Shown here: positions 56,599 through 64,000 of the stretch, piece after piece
How the letters are laid out: every line of letters starts with the position of its first letter
Position numbering within the stretch: the stretch's first letter is position 1
DNA from: Nelumbo lutea
Lineage: Eukaryota; Streptophyta; Magnoliopsida; Proteales; Nelumbonaceae
Length of the DNA stretch: 64,000 nucleotides
NCBI GenBank assembly: GCA_022828595.1
Contig: JAKGHH010000003.1
Coordinates: 57,339,759 to 57,403,758, forward strand
Reading direction: 5' to 3'
Notes under the pieces: model-generated
What the model saw: the letters and a program-made list of their open reading frames with translations, nothing else
Database searches by the model: none
Told to the model about the DNA's origin: nothing
Translations under genes and position numbers: made by a program

Positions 56599-58418
56599 TG
56601 TGAACTCTGGGAAGCTCATGACCAGCTCAAAGAGATGGAGTCACCACCCATTTTTAGAGGAAATGGACCCTCATTTTCAGACTTCAAAGTTCAAGTTTAG
56701 CTCTTTGGTAGTGACTTTGTCCTCCATGGGAAAGGCACTAAACCAAAAGGTTTTGGGTCTCAAAGATTGGGAGAGGGAAGGTGTTAGGCACCCCTCTCTC
56801 CAAGCTGCTATAACAACCCATTACGAGAGTAATTCGGGTTCAAATTCTAGCAAATCGCGAATTAACAAGATTGCTCAAAGCGCCTGAAATCTGAAAATAA
56901 CGTTCCCAACTTCACCCAGAATTGATTTGAGGTGATGTTATCGGGTCTTAGGTACTGGTTTTCCTAAGACTATCACCTCTCTACCTCTTTTTCTCAATCT
57001 GGAGGAAGCTGGGAATGCAAGTTTCCCAAGGTTTTAGGACTTTAAGCAATTTGAAACTAAACTAAAAGTAGAGAAACGGTGGAACGAGAGGTTTACCTCT
57101 TGTGTACGACCTTGAAACAAACTTTCATGCAGCTAAAAAGACTTCAAGCAAAACTTAAGAGAGACATGGAGCTGGGCTGAGTGTTTGTGGTGTTAAGTTT
57201 GGAAAACAGGGGATGAGGCTTGAGCTTGGCTTCAAGGATTTTGGGATTTCAAGCAAAATGGGTATATTACAGAAGTTGGGAAGTTGCCCCTCTCCTCTCC
57301 TCCTCAAGCTTGAGTTAGGCCTCTATTTATTGAGGAAAAGGGAGGGAGATGGGTTTGAAATTTGTTCAGCTATAGTGTGTGATTCAGTAGAGCTCTTTCA
57401 TTGAAATAGGTAAAGATTTTGAGAGAGAAGAGCCTGCAGTTGATCCTTCATTCTTTTTGCAACAAATTTTCTTGAGTTTGGAAGGCTTCTTATGGATTTC
57501 GTGCACCCAATGAGGTATTGGAGCATGCTAGACGTTGAAGCCCCATATTTGGGGTTGACAGCAGCAAAAAATGTAAATTTGATGAACTTTTAAATGGTTT
57601 TGTCCTTTTTTAGTTTCAAGTGGGGTCTGTTTGGTATTTTGAGCTTTTTAAGCCTATTAGGCTTGAATTCATTGGTCCATGTGTTTTAATGGGGTCAAGT
57701 AAGGATCTGACATCAATCTCCACCCTCTTAAGATCCTAGGTTGGACAATTGATGTTGCTATTCAATCTAGTGCATCAAAATAACGTCTTCCTAGTTTAAT
57801 AGTCAAACAAGTGAATTAGGACGTGAAATTTGATGTGCTAGTGTTTTTTGGGTCTCTGAACATGGTGGAAGGGTCTGATTGGTCAAATAAGGATTGGATG
57901 ATGGAGATTCGTGACAGGTGATATTTTAATCAATAAGATTCGTCAAAACGGAATCAAGGCATAATGTTGGGTTAAACAAGAGAATTTTGGGATAAAATTT
58001 GGTGGGTAGGTATGGATTGGGATTATGCGGATGTTGGAAGGATTTGATCATGTTAGATATGTGTAGATCACGAGTTTTAGGCTTGAAGAGCATCATAGTA
58101 TTAGATGCATCGAAATGGAATCTCTAATGGATGATCGGCTAATCTAAGAATTTAGGGTTGAAATTTTGTGTGATTGGTTGTTTAAGGATTTTATTTCATG
58201 TGATGAAGTTTGATCAAGGATCAAATATGGTGATGTGGCATAATCAAGACTATCGATAGGGAATCATGTAGATTTAGCGGTGGATTTATGGGCATTTGGG
58301 CTAAAATTTGGTTTCTAGGGTTTTGGAATGTTTTAAAGCAATTGGCATGGTCTGATTGGGCATCCGGAATGTAGGAGATGGGACAAAGAAGGGATCGAGC
58401 AAAAATCGAGTGCTAACA
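56599..58418 (-). mobile_element. Solo LTR (1.82 kb) inserted in L1 ORF2
   Basis: On + it runs TGTGAACTC..GTGCTAACA with flanks ACGGG (56594-56598) and ACGGT (58419-58423). On minus this reads TGTTAGCAC..GTTCACA. Excising it with one flank copy puts the ORF2 N terminus in frame with the endonuclease. AATAAATAGAGGCC on minus (about 57333-57320) looks like an LTR TATA box, so orientation is probably minus. No coding sequence seen. Confidence 0.8.
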
Positions 58419-58423
58419 ACGGT

Positions 58424-58493
58424 CAGGTTTTGACAAGTACTGAATTGTTGGGGATGGCTCCACTCCCTCGTAGTTCCAAGCTAACCAATTCAT
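58424..58493 (-). pseudogene. Start of L1 ORF2
   Basis: ATG at 58493 begins MNWLAWNYEGVEPSPTIQYL, a mutated form of the (M)xxLxWNCRGLGNPxTV start of plant L1 ORF2. Cut at 58423 by the solo LTR. Confidence 0.8.
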
Positions 58494-58559
58494 TGCGTTC
58501 GGTGGGGCTATTGTGTAGCCTTTGCCGATCTCTCCAAAAGTATGGGCTGGTTTCTAATA

Positions 58560-59735
58560 GGAGCTGCAGATGGTCCAACCTTGTCATCTGCTTATGCTAT
58601 CTTCTGATGTTTCACTAGTCTAGTGTCTTTAAAGTTTAAGTGCTCCAAAGCCTCCTCCATGTCCTTTCCTCTCTTCAGAGCACTTCTAACTCCCTCTGGT
58701 ATTTGGTTTCCTCTTGTTTTCCTATTTGAATGATCTTTTCCACCATCTTTTGTTCTTTTGGCTTTTTTGCTGATGAAGATAGGGCAAAAGCCGTTGTAAC
58801 CACTTTTGGATTTTTCCCCAACACGTCGCCTCCATCATCGTGCTTTTCTATGCTTGCCTTTGTAAAATATTCTTTAATAACGACCCCTATTTGTTTGTTC
58901 TGGGGATTCCCGTTGGCTAATCCACTATTGCCTTGATTCTCTGTACAAGTCGTTAGCTGATTCTCCCTCTACTGGCCTTCTTCGATTGTCTAGGCAGATT
59001 TGAATCATCATTCCCATGTGCATGGTGGTTGCTTTGTTGCTCACCCTTTTGGTTTGCCTACTTCCTATAGCTTTTCCGATCATCCCTTACAAGTGATCCT
59101 CTGTCGGCGTATATCACTTGAAGCCAGGGTCCAAATCTTCTAGTCGAATGGCCTGCCTCCTTATCAGTATCTTCGTCATCCTTCACTTCTCCATAGCTGC
59201 TCAATAGGTGCCCTAATCTCCTACATTGATAGCAATAGTTGGGGAGCCATTCGTATCTGAACTCCACCCATCTTTTGGTTTGGTTGTCTTTTATGCTCAC
59301 TCATTTCCTTGTTTTCAATGGTTTATCCACATCAATGGTATCTAAGACTCTCATGTAACAATTGACAAGGTTATCTTCTAGGTTTTCCATGCCGACCTTC
59401 ATAACCTCTCCAATGTATGATGCAATACTTCTAGCAATCTTCTCGATGGTTGCCTCCATCGAAAATTGATGGGTTTGTAACCAAAACCGGTAGGTATTGA
59501 GTCTCACCTCTTCAATGTTTATCCCCAGTTTCCACGATTTCATGAGTAGCATGTTTTTCATTAAAAACTAGGGCTTGTTCTCTAGTGTTTTCCTTGCTCC
59601 CTTCTTGTCTAAGCAAGTAGCTAGGAAGTTTTCTCTGATTAAATCACCTATACGGACCCCTTTCTTCCCTATCCATAGCTGCGACAATGCTTGCTTGACT
59701 CCGTTGTGGTTTGGTCGTTTGTCTGTATGGACATG
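58560..59735 (-). pseudogene. L1 ORF1 (DUF4283 and zf-CCHC_4 protein)
   Basis: Minus frames give LSQLWIGKKGVRIGDL (59700-59650), FWLQTHQF.., IGEVMKVGMENLED, RVLDTIDVDKPLK (59480-59310) and VEFRYEWLPNYCYQCRRLGH (59265-59200), the DUF4283 RNA-binding fold followed by a zinc knuckle whose last Cys is lost. Frame changes at about 59570 and 59300. Confidence 0.85.
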
Positions 59736-59744
59736 ACAAATAAT

Positions 59745-59965
59745 CATCCATAAATAATAAATACAAGTACGGGAGATCTGCTCCTCACAGAGCATGCCTC
59801 ACACTGGCCTTACAGCCACATCCCACCCTGTATTGGGAACATCTCCCCATAAATAATAAATACAAGTGCGGGAGATGTTCCCAATGTGTGGCTAGGACAT
59901 GCTATGCGATCGGTGTGAGGTGCGCTCTATGAGGAGTAGATCCAGACTCCTCAAAATCGTCCTAC
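59745..59965. repeat. Fold-back repeat, copy 1
   Basis: Arms CTGCTCCTCACAGAGCATGC..GGGAACATCTCC (59771-59848) and GGAGATGTTCCC..GTGTGAGGTGC..ATGAGGAG (59872-59939) are inverted, with loop ATAAATAATAAATACAAG. The same loop and GGGAGAT are repeated just left (59750-59770), so one and a half units are present. Confidence 0.8.
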
Positions 59966-60104
59966 CAGATCATAGCCACAGAAAATGCATCTCCTCATTT
60001 ACCAAAAATAATCCCAACCATGAGCCACAAGTGTGACATTAAAGAGAAAAGGATTCTTTAAAGACGGAAAAGCATCGAATTCTAGCATGATAGAGGGAAT
60101 TCAC

Positions 60105-60265
60105 ATCTTCCCCCCACAAAAATCTCCCCAAAAACGTCCCACTACACATCCCAAATGTGTATTGGAAACACCTCCCAATGACAAGTACGGGAAATGTTCT
60201 CAATGCACGCTAAGATGTGCATGTGGGGCATTTTTGGGGTGTGTTCTATGGGGAAAATGTGAACT
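60105..60265. repeat. Fold-back repeat, diverged copy 2
   Basis: GTATTGGAAACACCTCCC and ACAAGTACGGGAAATGTTCTCAATG arms with GGGGTGTGTTCTATGGGG outward; a diverged relative of copy 1. Confidence 0.5.
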
Positions 60266-60339
60266 CGATACAAGGAGCCTTGAAGCCTATAAATACAGAT
60301 AGTTAGCCTTAGCCATGTGGTGGATACATAGTTAGAGGG

Positions 60340-60829
60340 TAGGGGTGCAAATAGATTGGATCATGATTTGATCCGATCCTTTTTGGTCGAATTTGGATCA
60401 CCCTTGGTCGGATCTTTGGATTAGATCCTATAATCAGATAGAAATTGGATCAGATTCAGATCACCCCCTATACGATTCGAGAAGATCCGATCCAATGTGT
60501 TATATATAATACATATATATGTTATATTATTTATTTATTTTTTATAAAAAACATGTATATATATGATGAAAATAATTAAAAAATACTTGTATTTTTTGTT
60601 TTTCTTTATTTAAATTGGTATATTTTATTTTTTTCTTTTAATAATTTATTAATTTTTAAAGAAAACAAGTAAGATCAAATAAGATCCAAAGATCCGATAG
60701 GATTCAAATTCAAATGTGTCCTATCAGATTCGATCGAATCTTTGGATTTGATTAGATCTGACATGAACAGTGCGAATCAGATTCAAATAAACCCTAATTC
60801 GAATCCAATCCGATCTGTTTACATCCCTA
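60340..60829. mobile_element. hAT non-autonomous element with exact 8-bp duplication
   Basis: 490 bp, starts TAGGGGTGCAAATAGATTGG and ends GATCTGTTTACATCCCTA. Flanked by TTAGAGGG on both sides (60332-60339 and 60830-60837), exact. Rich in GATCCGATC/GGATCTTTGGATT subrepeats with an AT-rich core. Confidence 0.92.
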
Positions 60830-60954
60830 TTAGAGGGCCATTATCCAAACTATTTATACATCGGGCGACTCTAGATTAAGCAAGTGTATAATATTTTTTT
60901 AGTAAATAAAATGTTCAGATTAGGTATAATAGTAGAGCACATTGGCGCCCCACA

Positions 60955-61020
60955 TCATGGGGAGATGTTCCCAATACACGGGTGGGAGGTGCTGTGAAGT
61001 GCTTGTGGGGTGCCAATCTA
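60955..61020. repeat. Fold-back repeat, half copy 3
   Basis: CATGGGGAGATGTTCCCAATAC..GGGAGGTGCTGTGAAGTGC, one arm only. Confidence 0.55.
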
Positions 61021-61089
61021 ATCTCATAGTGTAACCGTTTGGGAGGACAGAGCTGAACATTCAACTAAGTTGGTCTAGCCTAATTGAGG

Positions 61090-61272
61090 TGCTTTGTCTG
61101 GATATGCTCCTGACAGAACTTGCCTCAAACCAACCTCACAACATGTCTTGGCCACATATTGGGAACATCTCCTATACTTGTATTTATTATTCATGGGGAG
61201 ATGTTCCCAATATAGAGTGAGATGTGGCTGTGAGGTCGGTGTGAGGCACGCTTTGTGAGGAGAAGATCCCAA
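61090..61272. repeat. Fold-back repeat, copy 4
   Basis: Arms of about 80 bp: TGCTCCTGACAGAACTTGCC..ATTGGGAACATCTCC and GGGAGATGTTCCCAAT..GTGTGAGGCACGC..GAGGAG. The loop carries TACTTGTATTTATTATTCATG, the reverse complement of the copy 1 loop. Confidence 0.8.
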
Positions 61273-61457
61273 TTCCTATTTAAAGAGGCTGAAGTAACAA
61301 CCAAAAAATGAATGATGGACAATTGACGTGGGCCTTTAGGAGTTTTTTTCCAAACAACTTTAAGATACTTATGGGGCCCACCTAACAAAGTCAAAGGATA
61401 GAAAGCTACTACCAATAGAACACTCCCAGCAAGTTACTGCCACCGCACATTTGGAAC

Positions 61458-62232
61458 TAGACCTGTTCATGGGTCGGGTAGCTCGACGACCCAGCCCAGC
61501 TCAGCCCGCTCCCCAGTCGGGCTTGGACATGTAGTTAAACCCAGAGACCTCACCTCAGGCCCAAAACACCAAGCCCAATTGTGTTTCGAGCTAGGCTTGG
61601 GATTTGTCAAAAAAGCCTAACCCGAGCCCAGCCCAACCTGACTATTTTATATAATATAAAATATATAATATTTATTATAATATATACATGCTTTTATCTT
61701 TTTCTTTCTAATTTCTCAAATCTCAAGTCCCAAAACCCTACTCGAGCCCGACGTTCCCCTTTCCTCTATCACTTTGTTCATCGTTTCCCTGAGAAACTCA
61801 TCTCTCAGAGCTCAAGCTAGCATCGACCAACGGATCAGCAGCCTAGCAGGTCTTCTTATCAATCGTTTTCTTCTTCGGCGAGGTGGTGATCTCTGGTGAA
61901 TGGACCAGTGGTTCTCAGTTCCCTCTCAACTGTTTTCTTCTCTGGCGATCTTTGACGAATGTAGGCTAGAAGCGGCAGCCTTTCTTTTTTCACATTATCT
62001 TCTTTGGAGAATTCAGGCTGACACCTCAATGGCGCTTTCTCTCTGTTCAATGACGGCAGCAAGCCCAACTAGGTCCTCTCTCTCTCTCTCTCTTCCTCTC
62101 TCTCTGTGTATTAATCTGTATAAAATAAATCATTTTGTCAGGTTGGGTTTCAGGCTCAGGGCCAGACTCTCATTAACAAAAAAAATTTGTTAATGAAGAG
62201 CAAAAGCTCGGCTCGGCGCATGAACATGTCTA
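61458..62232. mobile_element. hAT non-autonomous element with exact 8-bp duplication
   Basis: 775 bp, TAGACCTGTTCATGGGTCGG at left and (inverted) TAGACATGTTCATGCGCCGA at right. TTTGGAAC on both sides (61450-61457 and 62233-62240), exact. The interior (about 61700-62110) is less repeat-like, with a CT microsatellite (62077-62106) and UTR-like sequence that may be captured host DNA. Confidence 0.92.
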
Positions 62233-62254
62233 TTTGGAACAACTCCCTTGTCAA

Positions 62255-62360
62255 TATTCATGGAGAGGAATTTGGATATTCTCCTCATAAAGCACTCCTT
62301 ATATGAACCTCATAATATGTCTTGATGACACATCTAGAATATCTCCCGTACTTGAATATG
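62255..62360. repeat. Fold-back repeat, half copy 5
   Basis: CTCCTCATAAAGCACTCC..GACACATCTAGAATATCTCCCGTACTTG, one arm and part of the loop. Confidence 0.5.
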
Positions 62361-62684
62361 TTTTGATTGGTCATTACTTACCCACCGTCTTTAAGTTGTG
62401 TTAGAACGATGAATGCCTATTACGGTGCCGCCAAACTATTTTTTATTTTATTTCTTAAACGAAAATAAAATGAAATTAAGCAACAAGTTTCACATAATTG
62501 ACAATATAATTGGAACAATTAGATGATGGCGAAGACAACATAAAAATGAAGCAAAAACTAAAATTAAAATTTGCTTAAATTAAAATATAAAGTCTCTATG
62601 GGACCATGGCCTCTATTATCTTCTCCCTCCCCATCTCCCCCTCCCTGCATCTCTTTCCCCCACCACTCTTTCTCTCTCCTACTA

Positions 62685-63100
62685 GCAAGATGGTACCACT
62701 TGTCAGATCAATAAAGAGATTGGATGGTGACTGAAGTAGGATTGGATTAGGAGATGGAGGGGTAGTCTTGGTGAGATCGGCTTCCGTCAGGGCAAGCCTG
62801 TGCCCACACCGTTCCAACCGCCTTTTGCTAAAGACTGCTCAAACGGGCTTTTCTTTAATCGAAGCCAAACTCTGTCTTGATTAGCAGGGCAAGATTGAGT
62901 CACATCAATTCTCACACACAATCTCTTCCCACTACTAGCAAGATGACACCATAGCAGTGAGTTTGGATGGTGACGGAAGCATAATTGGAGTAGGGGCCAA
63001 ATGGGTGGCCTTGGTTACTAGGGCAGGACTGACTGACTCAGCCATTATCAAGAGATCCAATTCAGTGCTCACACTGTTTTCACAGCCTTTTATAACCGTA
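62685..63100. repeat. Diverged direct duplication
   Basis: Segment 62678-62830 (CTACTAGCAAGATGGTACCA.., TTGGATGGTGAC.., CACACCGTTCCAACCGCCTTTT) recurs diverged at 62932-63095 (CTACTAGCAAGATGACACCA.., TTGGATGGTGAC.., CACACTGTTTTCACAGCCTTTT). Nature unknown. Confidence 0.6.
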
Positions 63101-63281
63101 TACAGGTCTCTGTATTTTATGCTTTTTTTCATAGAAAGATATTCCCAATATAAGACTACAAGCGACTATGTGAAGAGTTCGGATCTCCTACGAACAAAAC
63201 ACATTCCAACCATCTACTAACATGATCTAATACCGCACATCTTATTCATGGTGAGTCCCAATATAGAACAAGGTTTAGTTG

Positions 63282-63439
63282 AATGCTTTATCTCTTCAGC
63301 AGGTTGTGGAACCAATGATAAGGTTCCATACCAGTATTTAAATACAGAGGGTCTGCATGTTTTACAGTGGGGCCATGGATTTATTACTGACATGAAACCT
63401 CATCATTGGTTCCACAACCCATTGAACAATTAAAGCATT
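63282..63439. ncRNA. MIR-like stem-loop candidate
   Basis: Arms 63282-63335 and 63386-63439 (54 nt each) are inverted with about 81% match, including 23 of 24 in the core (63302-63325 against 63398-63421), and a 50-nt loop. Size and imperfect pairing resemble a plant microRNA precursor, but no known mature sequence is recognised. A decayed fold-back MITE is the main alternative. Confidence 0.35.
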
Positions 63440-64000
63440 TAGCTAATCCGAATTTCTCAGTCCCATAGTGAGATGTATGGTGTTGGATGAAGTTAGTAGG
63501 GATTGGAACATGTTTTATTTGTAGGAGATCCCAACTCCAATGTGAATGGTGTGAGCACTGTCCGGACTAAATCCATTTCTATCATCAAATGGTTATACCT
63601 TTATTTTAGGGTTAAGTACTTTACAATCCAATGCAGAATTCTGAATAACAAGCCACCATACCCTATAAACCACATCCTACCCGTGAATTTGATATCAATT
63701 CACGGTCATGATTCATCTCCCTGTAAGGTGAGAATATAAAATTCTGACCTGAACTGATCAGTCGTTGTCCCTTTATTTTACTACTTTAAGCAAAATATTT
63801 TACTTTTAATTTTACCTTTTTTTGTTGATAATAAAGTTTGATGATTTAAGGCACTCGTGTCATGAATTGTGCGCTGAATACATGGGCTGTTTTCATTGGT
63901 TTAACACCCCCAATTTCAACTAACCACCAAGTGCAGATATGGAGATTGATTTTTGGGAGGCCAAACCATGATGATATTTGCTGTGTTTCTTTCCCCTCCG
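63440..64000. other. No recognisable feature
   Basis: AT-rich sequence to the window edge, no domain or repeat seen. Confidence 0.4.

Larger units (their letters stand above)
52107..59740 (-). mobile_element. Long L1 LINE, ORF1 and ORF2, interrupted twice
   Basis: On minus: ORF1 (about 59735-58560), ORF2 start (58493), endonuclease, RT, C-terminal RNase H, and a poly(A) tail seen as a T-run at 52107-52120. Two foreign segments (56599-58418 and about 55347-56212) split ORF2. Without them the element would be about 5 kb. Stops and shifts are frequent. The 5' side meets a fold-back repeat at about 59745, so the true 5' end and duplication are not visible. Confidence 0.9.

Noticed and set aside
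1..64000. tRNA, rRNA or organelle-derived segments
   Set aside because: No cloverleaf gene, rRNA or plastid/mitochondrial gene sequence was recognised; the only tRNA-like box belongs to the SINE at 42597.

Overview
This is a stretch of nuclear genome from a flowering plant. It is AT-rich and dominated by transposable elements: Ty1/copia and Ty3/gypsy LTR elements, L1- and RTE-type LINEs, a SINE, and hAT, PIF/Harbinger and Mutator-like elements. It carries one convincing intact host gene, split by GT-AG introns. The large repeat-filled introns and layered nesting suit a woody dicot or magnoliid, but the species cannot be fixed from sequence alone.

The host gene is a MYB-CC transcription factor of the PHR1/PHL1 (phosphate-starvation response) family on the minus strand. 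Seven coding exons between 28495 and 20432 splice in phase to a 506-residue protein with a complete MYB-like DNA-binding domain, the LHEQLE coiled coil and the N-terminal PHR region. Leader exons are inferred upstream at 28680-28496, 43637-43343 and about 44800-44466. If correct, the 5' leader contains a 14.7-kb intron that holds most of the transposon nest at 30-41 kb, and the leader carries a 26-codon upstream ORF. A second host-derived item is a broken R2R3-MYB fragment at 10.1-10.4 kb (minus).

Layout: 1-5.1 kb, 3' half of a decayed chromovirus (+) split by two solo LTRs. 8.06-9.90 kb, a non-autonomous Mutator-like element with about 300-bp inverted repeats and a 9-bp duplication. 11.6-13.2 kb, L1 LINE remnant (-). 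13.2-18.8 kb, decayed copia element (-) holding another solo LTR. 19.3-19.6 kb, MITE. 20.4-28.7 kb, the PHL1-like gene, with a truncated LINE, a hAT plus RTE fragment and a PIF MITE in its introns. 30.2-41 kb, hAT nest: GC-rich 'GCCCGA' repeats form a large palindrome, a 1.7-kb hAT element sits in one arm, and a structurally complete but mutated copia element (31631-37274) sits in that hAT. 42.6 kb, SINE. 44.8-45.5 kb, two PIF MITEs upstream of the inferred promoter. 47.6 kb, a perfect 21-bp hairpin. 49.7-51.5 kb, two MITE/hAT elements. 52.1-59.7 kb, a long L1 LINE (-) with ORF1 and ORF2 split by a 1.8-kb solo LTR and by a second foreign segment. 59.7-63.4 kb, a cluster of fold-back repeats, two hAT elements with exact 8-bp duplications, and a MIR-like stem-loop.

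Nothing here points to a novel multi-gene system. The most informative content is the stratigraphy of the nested insertions, four of which can be resolved to the base because removing them rejoins the host element's reading frame, and the possible transposon-expanded leader intron of the PHL1-like gene. All calls rest on reading the sequence by eye; no database or folding search was run.
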